Positions 44,858-54,068 of a stretch of 64,000 nt of DNA are shown here, one piece after another. The stretch spans positions 6,007,001 through 6,071,000 of the forward strand of contig NZ_CP034443.1 in assembly GCF_003952365.1 (NCBI RefSeq), read 5' to 3'. Each line of letters opens with the position of its first letter. Positions within the stretch are counted from its first letter, which is position 1. The notes beneath the pieces are model-generated. The model did not search any database. It worked only from the letters and a program-made list of their open reading frames with translations, and had not been told where the DNA came from. A program made the position numbers and the translations under genes. This stretch comes from Mesorhizobium sp. M9A.F.Ca.ET.002.03.1.2 (GTDB lineage Bacteria; Pseudomonadota; Alphaproteobacteria; Rhizobiales; Rhizobiaceae).

Positions 44858-46239
44858 GCGCGTTAGCATTTTTCCCACGCTTCGAGGTTCTGGTGAAAAA
44901 GTTGCTTGCCGCCCTTCTCATGCTGATCATCCTTTGCGTCGTCGCTGGCGGAGTGATCTTCTTCCTGTCCCGCGAAGAGGCAACAGTTCCGATTGCGGAG
45001 GGCTATGGCCCCAACCCGACCCTGCCGGAGCCCAATCCGACTTGGTTGCCGACCGTGCATGTCGCCGAAGCCATGCCCTGGCCGCAGGGCACGAAGCCAA
45101 CGTCGGTCCAAGGATTTGCAGTCAATGAATTTGCCGGCGGTCTTGACCACCCGCGCTGGCTGCACGTGCTGCCTAACGGCGACGTGCTGGTGGCGGAGAG
45201 CAATGCGCCGCCCAAGCCCGACAACGGCTTCAGCGTACGCCGCTTCTTCATAGGCTTCTTCCAGAGCCGGGCCGGCGCGGCACCGCCTAGCGCCAATCGC
45301 ATTTCGCTGCTGCGCGACCAGGATGGCGACGGGGTGGCAGAAACTAAAACGGCCTTCCTCACCGGGCTGTCCTCGCCATTCGGCATGACCTTGCTCAACG
45401 GCAAGCTCTACGTTGCCAATGCCGATGCAATTGTGGCCTTTCCCTACCAGGAGGGCGCGACCGAGATCACCGCACCGGCGCAGAAGATCATCGATCTGCC
45501 TGCGGGGCGAAACTACCACTGGACCAAGGACGTGACCGCCTCGCAGGACGGGACGAAGCTCTATGCGACGGTCGGATCCAATTCCAATATCGGCGAGAAC
45601 GGCTTGCGGGAAGAGGAAAACCGTGCCGCCGTGCTGGAGATCGATCTCGCCTCGAAACAGACGCGTCTCTTCGCCTCCGGGCTGCGCAATCCGAACGGCC
45701 TGTCCTGGAATCCGGAAAGCGGCGAGCTCTGGGTCGTTGTCAACGAGCGCGACGAGATCGGCAGCGACCTCGTGCCGGACTACATGACCTCAGTGAAGGA
45801 TGGCGGCTTCTACGGCTGGCCTTACAGCTATTACGGTCAGCATGTCGACGATCGCGTCGCGCCACAGCGGCCCGACCTCGTCGCCAGCGCGATCAAGCCG
45901 GATTACGCGCTCGGGGCCCACACGGCTTCATTGGGGCTGACCTTCAACACGGGCGACCTGTTCGGCCCTCAATACAGGAATGGCGCGTTCGTTGGCCAGC
46001 ATGGTTCGTGGAACCGCAAGCCACGCAGCGGCTACAAGGTGATCTTTGTGCCGTTCACCGGCGGCAAACCCTCAGGCCCACCGCAGGATATTCTCACCGG
46101 CTTCCTGAGCGATGACGACAAGGCTCTTGGCCGCCCTGTGGGAGTGGCGGTAGACCGGCGCGGCGCCCTTCTGGTAGCCGACGATGTCGGCAACAAGGTC
46201 TGGCGGGTCGTTCCTGCCGGGACGCAATCGGCACTTTGA
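44854..46239 (+). CDS. Sorbosone dehydrogenase-like PQQ-type sugar/aldehyde dehydrogenase
   Basis: 461 residues. A membrane anchor is at about residues 14-38, then a six-blade beta-propeller resembling L-sorbosone and soluble glucose dehydrogenases: [20 protein letters not shown] near residue 98, [15 protein letters not shown] near 280, [13 protein letters not shown] near 316, [12 protein letters not shown] near 378. It would oxidise a sugar or aldehyde in the periplasm using PQQ. The gene partners with the tri-heme cytochrome and caa3 oxidase in a compact operon. Substrate unknown; PQQ biosynthesis is not in the window. Confidence 0.82.
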   Translation: MSALAFFPRFEVLVKKLLAALLMLIILCVVAGGVIFFLSREEATVPIAEGYGPNPTLPEPNPTWLPTVHVAEAMPWPQGTKPTSVQGFAVNEFAGGLDHPRWLHVLPNGDVLVAESNAPPKPDNGFSVRRFFIGFFQSRAGAAPPSANRISLLRDQDGDGVAETKTAFLTGLSSPFGMTLLNGKLYVANADAIVAFPYQEGATEITAPAQKIIDLPAGRNYHWTKDVTASQDGTKLYATVGSNSNIGENGLREEENRAAVLEIDLASKQTRLFASGLRNPNGLSWNPESGELWVVVNERDEIGSDLVPDYMTSVKDGGFYGWPYSYYGQHVDDRVAPQRPDLVASAIKPDYALGAHTASLGLTFNTGDLFGPQYRNGAFVGQHGSWNRKPRSGYKVIFVPFTGGKPSGPPQDILTGFLSDDDKALGRPVGVAVDRRGALLVADDVGNKVWRVVPAGTQSAL

Positions 46240-46314
46240 CCGGTTCGTGCTGCCGGCGACCTGTCGGACACGGCGCTCTGGCGCGATCAAACCGAGATCC
46301 CAATCAAGCCGAAA

Positions 46315-47445
46315 TCAAGGTGTCGGTACCAATCCGCGCCCGCGTACATGCCGGACCGTCTGACGCATACGATCGGCAAGGGAGGCGAGCGAGCCTTGCG
46401 CCGTGCGCGTCCCAAGAACCGATTGCAGGACAACACCCTGCGTTGCGAACTTGTGCTTGAACGACTCGGCGCCACAGAGGAAATCGACCGTGCCCAGGCC
46501 GTGATCGATCGACCACTGTATATAGTCCATCATCAGGATCATGCCCGGCGACGCTTGGCCGAAATCCGGATCGAATGTGGTCACGAAAGCCATCATGGTG
46601 TGGTGCTGGACGAAATTGATGGAGACCGCGACCATCGCGCCATCGCATTCAAGTACGAAGATGTGCAGCACGCCGGCGCGCGCCAGCGCGTCGACGAGTG
46701 CGGCGAGCACCGGCGCTCCCTCTTCGAAAAGCTGGGATTCACGCTTGTGCTGCACCAGCCATCTGCGCTTGAGGGCAGCGAGCCGGTCCAGTACCGGCTG
46801 CAGTGGCTCGCCAGGCGCAAGCAGGCGAAACTTCACTTCTCCGGCTTCTTCCAACGTCTTGACGCCGCGCCGATAGTTCTGCCGCGTCTTTTTCGACTGC
46901 GCCGCTAACCACGCGGCTCCGCTCTCCCACTGTCCGGTGACGCGATAACTGATTTCCTCTCTGTGATTGGGGCGGAGCCTGATGCCGCTGGTGGTATCCG
47001 GAGTGAAAATTCTGCGGGCCGTCGCACCCGGCAACAGACGATTGAGAAAGGCAAGATCAAAGCCACCGGCGTTACAGATCTGGGCCCATACGTCCTGCAG
47101 GGCCGACAGCGAGCATTCCGGAGCAATGAGAATGTCCCCATAGTCGGTATAGCTGCCGGCCGCCCATTCGAGAAACCGCAAGCCTTTTCGCTTGCCGATC
47201 GCCAGGGGAAGGACAGCAACGAGCCTGTCGCCGTTCCAGACCAGGCCGATCCGCAGCGCGCGCTGGTCACGGTCCGCTACGGTGCTCCACCATGCTGAAA
47301 TCCAGGCATGACTCTGAAAGATCAGCCCGTCGGTGCGATGCCAAAGATGCATCCAATCGGCTTCGACCGCAGCCAGGCGATCCGCAGAACGGACAATTTC
47401 CAGGCGCTCTGCGCTCGAAGCGTCAATCGGAACAATGGTGTTCAT
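46315..47445 (-). CDS. GNAT family acetyltransferase, BioF2/CelD-like
   Basis: 376 residues of the Acetyltransf_6 (CelD/BcsL-like) family. The N-terminal part resembles a catalytically weak GNAT unit, and the C-terminal part has AGVLHIFVLECDGAMVAVSINF and MILMMDYIQWSIDHGLGTVDFL, the acyl-CoA-binding region. Such proteins transfer acyl groups to sugars or peptides during polysaccharide assembly. It overlaps the upstream hydroxylase gene by 4 bp, so the two are coupled. A Gly-rich loop is not obvious; the exact substrate cannot be inferred. Confidence 0.78.
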   Translation of the reverse strand: MNTIVPIDASSAERLEIVRSADRLAAVEADWMHLWHRTDGLIFQSHAWISAWWSTVADRDQRALRIGLVWNGDRLVAVLPLAIGKRKGLRFLEWAAGSYTDYGDILIAPECSLSALQDVWAQICNAGGFDLAFLNRLLPGATARRIFTPDTTSGIRLRPNHREEISYRVTGQWESGAAWLAAQSKKTRQNYRRGVKTLEEAGEVKFRLLAPGEPLQPVLDRLAALKRRWLVQHKRESQLFEEGAPVLAALVDALARAGVLHIFVLECDGAMVAVSINFVQHHTMMAFVTTFDPDFGQASPGMILMMDYIQWSIDHGLGTVDFLCGAESFKHKFATQGVVLQSVLGTRTAQGSLASLADRMRQTVRHVRGRGLVPTP

Positions 47446-48572
47446 GAAGGGGAATGATCCTGTGGCTGAGCGATGACATCGGGACGCCTCTGGAACAGCC
47501 TGATAACATGCCCACCCATCTTCTTGAGCGGCAGGATGTAAAGCCCAAAGAGCGATTGATAATCGCGCACATCCCGATCCATCAGGCCGAACTTGAGGTC
47601 TTCATCCGGGTCCGGGACGAAGTGCGTCCCGAAGAGGCGATCCCAGAACGAAAAAAGCAGGCCAAAATTCTTGTCATAGTGGCGAGGGTCGATGCTGTGG
47701 TGCACCTGGTGCCAATGCGGGCACAAGATGATGTTGTTCAACGGGCCGAAGGAGATCTTGAAATGGGTGTGACGAACAAAGTCCATCATCAGGATGTTGC
47801 GGATGACATAGACATTAATGCCGAAGATAGCGATCTCTACCGGATCGAGCGCGATCAGGCTCCAGATGCCGAAGCAGATCCCCGGAATGACGCCATCCCA
47901 GATACGGTTCATCAGATCGTCCAGCGGATGAACCCGATCCTTGGTGATTCCCACCATCACTTCGGCCGAATGATGCACTTTGTGCAACTCCCACAGGAAC
48001 GGGAAGCGGTGCTGGGCGACATGGTAGATATAATAAGAAATATCGTAGGCGATCAGCATGGTTGCGGTGAAGATGACGATCGTCACCGGTCCGGCCGGGC
48101 CGTCGATGAGCGGCGCCTGGATATCGAAAAGCCAGCCGACTGCCTGGTGTGTCCCATAGCCCACGGCGGCAACGAAGGTGACGCCGGCAGGGATGAGCAG
48201 GAAAGGCATCAACGCGCGTTTTGTGACCCAAAATAGAACATCCGCTCGCGCCGACGGGTGCAGGATGACTTCCGCCGGGAATGCGAAATCGAAAAAATCC
48301 CTGAAGGATTTATGCTCGACAGTTCGCCAGTAAGCGACCACCGCGCTCCCCAATGCCGTGAGGAGAAGCAGGCCGAGAGTCAGAAAATTGATGTTCGAGA
48401 GCTTTTCTACGAGTGCTCCGGCAAATTCAGAAAACATCGGTGCAGTGGCTCCAGGACGGTAATTTGGCGCTCCCACGAATAGCGAAGCAAGAAACTTGCC
48501 AAATCCACTGCAGGTGGCCTGCAACCAGGTGGCCATCGCGTATGCAACGGGCAAGACATGCCGGAATTGCAT
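47442..48572 (-). CDS. Sterol desaturase/fatty acid hydroxylase family membrane protein
   Basis: 376 residues with several membrane helices and the diiron histidine pattern of this family: a YHVAQHRFPFLWELHKVHH block (HxxxH and HxxHH) near residue 190, and HWHQVHHSIDPRHYDKNFG near residue 280. It would hydroxylate or desaturate a lipid using oxygen. An in-frame ATG downstream at about residue 46 is an alternative start. First gene of a pair with the GNAT gene, so a lipid or lipid-linked sugar may be modified by both; function is inference. Confidence 0.83.
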   Translation of the reverse strand: MQFRHVLPVAYAMATWLQATCSGFGKFLASLFVGAPNYRPGATAPMFSEFAGALVEKLSNINFLTLGLLLLTALGSAVVAYWRTVEHKSFRDFFDFAFPAEVILHPSARADVLFWVTKRALMPFLLIPAGVTFVAAVGYGTHQAVGWLFDIQAPLIDGPAGPVTIVIFTATMLIAYDISYYIYHVAQHRFPFLWELHKVHHSAEVMVGITKDRVHPLDDLMNRIWDGVIPGICFGIWSLIALDPVEIAIFGINVYVIRNILMMDFVRHTHFKISFGPLNNIILCPHWHQVHHSIDPRHYDKNFGLLFSFWDRLFGTHFVPDPDEDLKFGLMDRDVRDYQSLFGLYILPLKKMGGHVIRLFQRRPDVIAQPQDHSPS

Positions 48573-48603
48573 CAGAGATAGCAGATCAACCGTAACAAAA
48601 CCG

Positions 48604-48643
48604 CTAAAGGCCCGACCGTAATTCTAAAGGTCCGACCGTAATT
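48604..48643 (-). promoter_or_regulatory. Two tandem 20-bp direct repeats upstream of the hydroxylase gene
   Basis: CTAAAGG-C/T-CCGACCGTAATT occurs twice back to back (48604-48623 and 48624-48643), with one difference. The pair lies 32 nt upstream of the hydroxylase start (48572, minus strand), where an operator would be expected. It is also close to the stop of the heparinase-like gene (48701). A regulatory role is inference. Confidence 0.4.
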
Positions 48644-48700
48644 TAGTTAATGTCGAATATGGCTGGAACACCGGAAGGGCCGCTTTGTGCGGCGCCGGTC

Positions 48701-50626
48701 CTATCGTTGCGACGGAGCCATTATCGTGAGGTGAGTCTTGACACCGTCTTCGCCCACTTCGCCACGCCAGGCGATGCGTTCGGCCGGCTGCCTTGCGCCA
48801 AAGCGCGGTGAAACCCAGCCGCCCTGCCCCGGTGCCTCGCCGCCGGCGCGGATGTCGACCGCAACGTCCGGAAGGCGGATGGTCATCAGCGGTTCTTCGC
48901 CGCGCAGCACCATCACCGTGTCTCCGTCCCGGTAGGCGCCGAGACCGGCTGCGAGTTGAAAGACGACCTCGGCCACGCGCTTGCCACCGAGCAGTTGGTC
49001 GGTCACGAGGATCCCGTCGGCCTGGTACGCCACGGTTCGCTGATGCACGACGCCGAAGCGGCTTCTATAGCCGTCATGCCGGGCGCGCAGCCTCCAGTGC
49101 GTTCCCGGCTCGCTCTCCATCCCTGGCTCGCTCTCCATCAATGCCGCAACCGCCTTGTGCGACCAGTTGAACTCCCCGGCGATGATGCTTTGGCTTTTGC
49201 CCTCAATGTTCAGCGTGTTGTGCGCCGGCGTCGAGCGGAACCAGTCGCGCCAGATGCCCCCCGAACCGTAGAGCCAGGTGCCGGGGTCGACCAGCACCGG
49301 CTCGCCATCGATGCACAGGGTGAGCGACAGCGCGTCGGCATGGCCGTGCGCCGCTATCGAGAGATAGCCAAGCGGGCCGTGGTCGAATGTCAGGTCGATG
49401 CTGCGGCCATTCATCTCACCGCGCCAGACGGAGAGCCCGCCTTGCGTGAACGTTTGCAACCCATGCGATACCGGCGCCGGTTCCGACGGCGCGCCAAAGA
49501 AAAGCGCACGAAAATCGCCTGGCGCCGCCGCGATGCCCGGCATCTGGAGAAAGCCATGGATGGCTGCGGCGATGGATTGGACATAGCCCGGCTCGTCCCC
49601 GAGCGTCAGCACGCGGCCTTCATCGTTGTCGCCAAAGCTGGCGGCTTTCGGTGGGAGCCAGCCGACAAAATTGGCGAATGCTGCCAGCCGCGCTTCGACA
49701 GGCGAGGGAAACGGCTTTCCGGCCTGGCGTGCCGCCGCAGCGCACAGCAAGATGAGTTCGGCCGTGAAGGCCGCGTATGTCGGGGTCTGCTCGGCACCGG
49801 CGCCGTCGGCGAGTATCTGCTTGTGCGCCTCGGCCAGGAGGGCGTTGCGTACAGCGTCGGAAACAGTCTCCAACGCTAGGCCGATCAGATATTGGCCAGC
49901 CAGTTCTGCGACGAGATGGTTGTTGGCGGAGGAGAACCGGGAGGGGAACCGCGGCAGCCAATAGGCGCTTGCCGCCAGTATTTCGCCCACTTGCTGCCGT
50001 GTCGCCGCGCCGAGTCGGTCGCCGACGAGGTCCATGGTGACGATCAGGCTGATGGCTCGCAGCGCTACTTCGATGCCAGAAGCCCAGCCAACCCCGCGAA
50101 ACGGCGGGTTGGCGCCATGCCAACTGTCGATCGCCGCCTCGATGGCCATTCGGGACTGATCGTCACCGGCGAGAAGCAGGTGAGCGGCAAGCGGCGGCAA
50201 CTGCTGCAGCCGGTTGATCTCCCAGACATACTTTACATCGCCGCGGTCGCCGCGATGGCGAAAGTCGATATCGAAAGTATAGATCTCGGGACCCGGCCAA
50301 AGCCCGCCGGTCACCGGATCAAGGCGCCAAAGCTCGGGAGGAAACAGTCGATCGGTCCCGCGCCGTGGCCATGTCCGCCCAAGTGCGGAAAACTGGCCCG
50401 CAAGCGTCCCTTGCGCGGCCGCCGCCAGGGCTTGCCGTTGTGCCGGTGTCGCAGCCAGCACGGCCTCGCGCGATCCACGCAGCACCGGATGCAACTGGGG
50501 CGAAGCATAACGCGCCCAACCGTCGTCGCGGCGCGAAGCGATCCTTCGACGCTGCTCGCCCAGCCGGTGCAACACCTCGGCCGGCTCCATGCTGCGCAAC
50601 CGGTTGATGTACCAGCCGATTCTCAT
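48701..50626 (-). CDS. Heparinase II/III-like polysaccharide lyase/hydrolase
   Basis: 641 residues. The N-terminal alpha/alpha-toroid is Trp-rich (MRIGWYINRLRSMEPAEVLH start, YVWEINRLQQLPPLA near 165, SSANNHLVAELAG near 265), and the C-terminal beta-sandwich contains AAHGHADALSLTL and STPAHNTLNIEG. It probably cleaves uronic-acid polysaccharide. No clear signal peptide, unlike secreted heparinases; the role may be in turnover during export. A short in-frame tandem repeat (MESEPG twice) is present at about residues 500-512. ATG 50626 has GGCGGAG upstream and diverges from the GH5 gene. Confidence 0.85.
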   Translation of the reverse strand: MRIGWYINRLRSMEPAEVLHRLGEQRRRIASRRDDGWARYASPQLHPVLRGSREAVLAATPAQRQALAAAAQGTLAGQFSALGRTWPRRGTDRLFPPELWRLDPVTGGLWPGPEIYTFDIDFRHRGDRGDVKYVWEINRLQQLPPLAAHLLLAGDDQSRMAIEAAIDSWHGANPPFRGVGWASGIEVALRAISLIVTMDLVGDRLGAATRQQVGEILAASAYWLPRFPSRFSSANNHLVAELAGQYLIGLALETVSDAVRNALLAEAHKQILADGAGAEQTPTYAAFTAELILLCAAAARQAGKPFPSPVEARLAAFANFVGWLPPKAASFGDNDEGRVLTLGDEPGYVQSIAAAIHGFLQMPGIAAAPGDFRALFFGAPSEPAPVSHGLQTFTQGGLSVWRGEMNGRSIDLTFDHGPLGYLSIAAHGHADALSLTLCIDGEPVLVDPGTWLYGSGGIWRDWFRSTPAHNTLNIEGKSQSIIAGEFNWSHKAVAALMESEPGMESEPGTHWRLRARHDGYRSRFGVVHQRTVAYQADGILVTDQLLGGKRVAEVVFQLAAGLGAYRDGDTVMVLRGEEPLMTIRLPDVAVDIRAGGEAPGQGGWVSPRFGARQPAERIAWRGEVGEDGVKTHLTIMAPSQR

Positions 50627-50741
50627 ACATGCTCCGCCAAGGGTTCGATCCTTATATACCATGCTGCCGAAAAGCCGCGCGGCGGCAATCCTCTTTTCCG
50701 TTCCTGCGGTTAATATCTTCGGCACAATATGGAGAGTGGCG

Positions 50742-51983
50742 ATGAGAAGGATGGCGTGTGTTGCGGTGTGGGTGCTCGGCATGGCGGTAGCCGCCAGCGC
50801 CGCGCCGATCCCGCTCGAGCGCGGCGTTGGCGTGCATGAATGGCTCAACTGGTCGCCGGTGGAGGACGACGGCCTCTACAGTTGGCCGCCCTACCGCAGC
50901 GAGGAGGAGTGGCGCGCCGGACACAGGCCGCTCACCGATTGGCCGGCTGGCGACGAGTTTGCGCGCATTCGATCTATGGGCTTCGATTTCGTCCGGCTGA
51001 GCGTCGACCCCGGCCCTCTGCTTGCCAGCGAGGGCGCCAGACGACAGCAGGCGCTGGATATACTTGCGGCCGCGGTCGAGCGGATCGCATCGGCCGGCCT
51101 CAAGGTGGTTTTCGACCTGCATGGCGTCACCCAGGTTCCGGCCTACAGCATGGAGATAATCTACGGCGGCGCCGACAGCGAGGACGTTGCCCGCTATCGC
51201 GAAATGGTTGTGGCGGTCGCCACCATGCTGGTCAAGGTTGGCACCGACAAGGTGGCTCTCGAACCTTACAACGAGCCGGCATATTACCCCTGCGATTCGA
51301 GCGGAAGCGACGACTGGCAGCGGATCATGGCAGGCACGGTCCGCGATATTCGCGCCGTCAGCAGCGAACTCACCATCGTCGCAACGGGCGCCTGTGGCGG
51401 CAGCATTGCCGGACTGGTCAATCTCGCTCCCAGCTTTGACGATCCGAACCTCTACCACAGCTTCCATATGTATGAGCCGCACAGTTTCACGCACCAGCGG
51501 CCCGACGGGACAGACACCTTCGCCTCGGGCCTTCCCTGGCCGGCTGACAGCAGTACGCCCGAAGTAGTGACCGAAACCCTTAAGGCGCAGATGAACGCCG
51601 CCGGCTTGAGCCCGGTCGAGCAGGTGATGAACATGGTCGCGGCGCGTGAAGCCATCGCCCGATATTTCGAGCAGAACTGGGGCCCGAGCCAGATCGAGGC
51701 GAGCTTCCGTCAGGCGGTCGACTGGGCCGAGGCCCATGGCATTCCAAGCCGGCGGCTCTTCATGGGCGAATTCGGCGTCATCCTCATGTCCACGGACGGC
51801 CGCATGGGTGCGTTCGACTCTGACCGTCTGCGCTATCTCAAGGCGGTGCGCCAGCAGGCGGAACGCTTCGCGATCCCATGGTCTGTCTGGGAATTCTCCA
51901 ATCCCTATGGAATGACCATCATCCAGCCCGATGGGCCTGCGGTGCCAGACTCGGAGATGTTGCAGGCGCTGGGCCTGCCATAG
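50742..51983 (+). CDS. Glycoside hydrolase family 5 protein (cellulase-like), secreted
   Basis: 413 residues with a signal peptide at residues 1-20 (cleavage likely after ASA). TIM-barrel GH5 residues are in place: acid/base Glu178 in LEPYNEP, His-containing FHMYEPH near residue 246, and nucleophile Glu343 in MGEFGV. It hydrolyses beta-glucan or a related polysaccharide in the periplasm or outside. The ATG at 50742 has GGAGAG upstream and gives a clean signal. Divergent from the heparinase-like gene, and both would act on the polysaccharide made by this locus. Confidence 0.9.
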   Translation: MRRMACVAVWVLGMAVAASAAPIPLERGVGVHEWLNWSPVEDDGLYSWPPYRSEEEWRAGHRPLTDWPAGDEFARIRSMGFDFVRLSVDPGPLLASEGARRQQALDILAAAVERIASAGLKVVFDLHGVTQVPAYSMEIIYGGADSEDVARYREMVVAVATMLVKVGTDKVALEPYNEPAYYPCDSSGSDDWQRIMAGTVRDIRAVSSELTIVATGACGGSIAGLVNLAPSFDDPNLYHSFHMYEPHSFTHQRPDGTDTFASGLPWPADSSTPEVVTETLKAQMNAAGLSPVEQVMNMVAAREAIARYFEQNWGPSQIEASFRQAVDWAEAHGIPSRRLFMGEFGVILMSTDGRMGAFDSDRLRYLKAVRQQAERFAIPWSVWEFSNPYGMTIIQPDGPAVPDSEMLQALGLP

Positions 51984-52286
51984 CTGCCGTCACCTCTTCG
52001 CAGGCGAGCAGCCAGCGCCGCCGCATGTGGATCGGGATCGGCCTGCCTTCGTTAACAAAACGACCGTTACGCTGACACGGAATTGTGTTCGGAAACTATG
52101 TTCGGGTTTGTCGCCAACGAGCTGTCGTTAAAGCGATCAAGCCGAGCGGTCCGGAGTCGACCCGAATCTGCCCTCCGCCGGACCGCCACCGATGAGTAAA
52201 AACCAGCCTAAAGCGGACCTCGTTTACGATCCCGAGGCGGACCTTCGCAATATTCTGACGGAGGCTCGGACGGGTCGTAGGGGTTG
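51984..52286. other. Gene-free stretch with first copy of a ~100-bp repeat
   Basis: A 303-nt gap between GH5 and the VOC gene. It holds repeat copy 1 (52061-52162). Short frames in it lack good start signals and are not called. Confidence 0.5.
52061..52162 (+). repeat. Direct repeat copy 1 (~100 bp)
   Basis: This segment is closely matched by 52970-53067, in the same orientation and about 909 bp away, with identical runs such as ATTGTGTTCGGAAACTATGT and small indels. The two copies flank the VOC gene. No family of repeat is recognised. Confidence 0.8.
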
Positions 52287-52757
52287 TCAGTCTGGCCAAA
52301 GCTCCTGCTTGCGTTCTTCAAAGCCGAGCACGCGTTTGCTATCGGTCCACCGTGCTACCTCGCCCTCCATTCCATCCGGGTCCTTGAAGGTCACCAGACG
52401 GACGGCGCCGAAATCTGTAATGGTCCCATCCGAAGCGCCGGCTTTCACCAGACGTCGCCTGACTTCCTGCAAGCGCTCTTCATCGTCTACCTTCAGTGCG
52501 AGATGGTCTATGTGACCTCTCTTCCCCATCTGCATCGACCCATTTTCATACCCCGTTGGTTCGGGCATTTGGAACGGATGAAGGGCAAAGCCACCTCCAA
52601 CATCGATAAGTGAGTGACGAAGAGTGCCGCCACCTTCACCGAGCTCGGACAGGTCGAACTTCGTTTCCGCGTCGAAGATTTCTCCATAGAAGCGAATGAA
52701 ACGGTCCATGTCGTGTGTGAACAACGTCAGATGGTGCGCACCAACGGTTACAGGCAT
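52287..52757 (-). CDS. VOC/glyoxalase superfamily protein
   Basis: 156 residues with the vicinal-oxygen-chelate fold: HHLTLFTHDMDRFIRFYGEIF at residues 8-28, HIDHLALKVDDEERLQEV near 86, LVTFKDPDGMEGEVARW near 124. The first His and the DPDGMEGE Glu are typical metal ligands. Related proteins are glyoxalases, dioxygenases or antibiotic-binding proteins; which one is unclear. ATG 52757 has GGGAGG upstream. It is an isolated gene between two ~100-bp direct repeats. Confidence 0.84.
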   Translation of the reverse strand: MPVTVGAHHLTLFTHDMDRFIRFYGEIFDAETKFDLSELGEGGGTLRHSLIDVGGGFALHPFQMPEPTGYENGSMQMGKRGHIDHLALKVDDEERLQEVRRRLVKAGASDGTITDFGAVRLVTFKDPDGMEGEVARWTDSKRVLGFEERKQELWPD

Positions 52758-53189
52758 ACCGAACCTCCCTTGCCGATAAGATGAAGAGCATACCATTTTG
52801 CATTGAACCGGGCGACTTGGAGCCGCGATACATCACTGAACGCGAATGGCCGCTTGGTCCGCAAAGCGGCTGTTCGATGCGTTGGCGCTGATTTCTCCTT
52901 CCCACCCTGGAGCGACGTTGTCGTCATGCAGCGGCAGTGACCGGTTCGGGGTCTCCTATATGCGAAAATCGACGGTTACGCTGACACAAAATTGTGTTCG
53001 GAAACTATGTTCGGTTTGTCGCGCACGAGCGGTTGTTAAAGCGATCAAGGCCGAGCCACAGTCGACCCTTCTAGGACACTGGAGAACGCGAAAATCGACA
53101 CGTTTCGGTCATTCAGGTCCAGTCGCTCTATAGTGCGCGCGACCCCTTGCGGACAAAGGTTGGCGTAGATCCACTCCAAAGCTTTGTCC
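52758..53189. other. Gene-free stretch with second copy of the ~100-bp repeat
   Basis: A 432-nt gap between the VOC gene and the GNAT gene. It contains repeat copy 2 (52970-53067) and no supported gene. Confidence 0.5.
52970..53067 (+). repeat. Direct repeat copy 2 (~98 bp)
   Basis: Same orientation as the copy at 52061-52162, differing by a few substitutions and small indels. Both end in a GTCGACC motif. Confidence 0.8.
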
Positions 53190-53684
53190 TCAATGATCGC
53201 GAGGAAAGAGCCGCTTCTTAGCCTTCCAAAAGTCCAGGCGTTGCCCATCCCCGACGTCCTTTGAACATTCCTGGACAATCTCGTAGCCGAGACCTTCGTA
53301 AAACCTCTTGGATGGTAGCGAAACACTGAGCACGGATTCACTTGTTCCAGACGCTCTCGCCTGCTCTTCCAACATCTTCATCAGAGCCTTGCCCAGACCG
53401 ACTCGTTGGCGATCTGGGTGAACAAAGACAGCGAATATCTCTCCATCAACCAGGCTTCCTGTAGTTATGATCTCGCCATTATCTTCCGCAACAAGAACAA
53501 TTCCGGCCTGTGCTCGTTCAAGAATATTCTGGTCGGAATGGAATTCCTTAAAGAATTCTACTGCGCGAGGCGGGTATAAGTTTGAGTAACTTATATCAAT
53601 TGTATCCCAAATCAGCCGCCGTAGGGAGTCAAGGTCAGAACACTGGAATTGATGTATTTTAGTCTGTCTAGAGGTGCTCATCAC
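53190..53684 (-). CDS. GNAT family N-acetyltransferase
   Basis: 164 residues with the GNAT acetyl-CoA signature IFAVFVHPDRQRVGLGKALM near residues 83-102 (pattern R/Q-x-x-G-x-G/A) and a C-terminal SLPSKRFYEGLGYEIV motif near residue 127. Substrate unknown. It begins with two successive Met codons; either may be used. Base composition is lower in GC than the neighbours, consistent with acquisition, together with the decayed acetyltransferase next to it. Confidence 0.85.
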   Translation of the reverse strand: MMSTSRQTKIHQFQCSDLDSLRRLIWDTIDISYSNLYPPRAVEFFKEFHSDQNILERAQAGIVLVAEDNGEIITTGSLVDGEIFAVFVHPDRQRVGLGKALMKMLEEQARASGTSESVLSVSLPSKRFYEGLGYEIVQECSKDVGDGQRLDFWKAKKRLFPRDH

Positions 53685-53858
53685 AACAGCCTATCAGCGA
53701 GGCAGAGAATCGAAAACGCCTGCGCGGCTAGATGACTTAATCTTGAAATGATGACTGACGGTGGAGTCCTGTGCCATAGATCGTTTTGGAAGCAATGACT
53801 GCCCCCTCTCAGCGAATTTGCAGAACTCTCAGCACACTACCTTAAGCGGCTAAGACGG

Positions 53859-54068
53859 CTAGCCAGCGAGATAGACAGCAGGAGCGAATTTCAGTTCGCC
53901 GATTGGAGGCTGACCGTCAAAGACAATCCACTGGACATAACGCGGATCAACCGATCCGTAGGTGAGCCGACCATCACTCCTAAAGCCGAATGGCATTGGC
54001 TCGAAGGCGCGTGTGGTAAGCTGGTGTATTGCGTCGTGGTCGCGAGGCTCTTCATTGCGTATGAACAC
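53859..54068 (-). pseudogene. YhbS-like N-acetyltransferase remnant with internal deletion
   Basis: A 69-residue frame from GTG 54068. Its first part (IRNEEPRDHDAIHQLTTRAFEPMP) matches the N-terminus of YhbS-type acetyltransferases, and from FGFRSDGRLTYG onward (DPRYVQWIVFDGQ, GELKFAP) it matches their C-terminus. About 90-100 residues, including the acetyl-CoA site, are missing between them, so the product would be inactive. The two halves are in one frame, which shows a clean internal deletion rather than a frameshift. Confidence 0.62.

Noticed and set aside
52192..52515. Small plus-strand frame beginning MSKNQPKADLVYD
   Set aside because: It runs into the antisense of the VOC gene, has no clear ribosome site, and only its first ~30 residues lie outside that gene.
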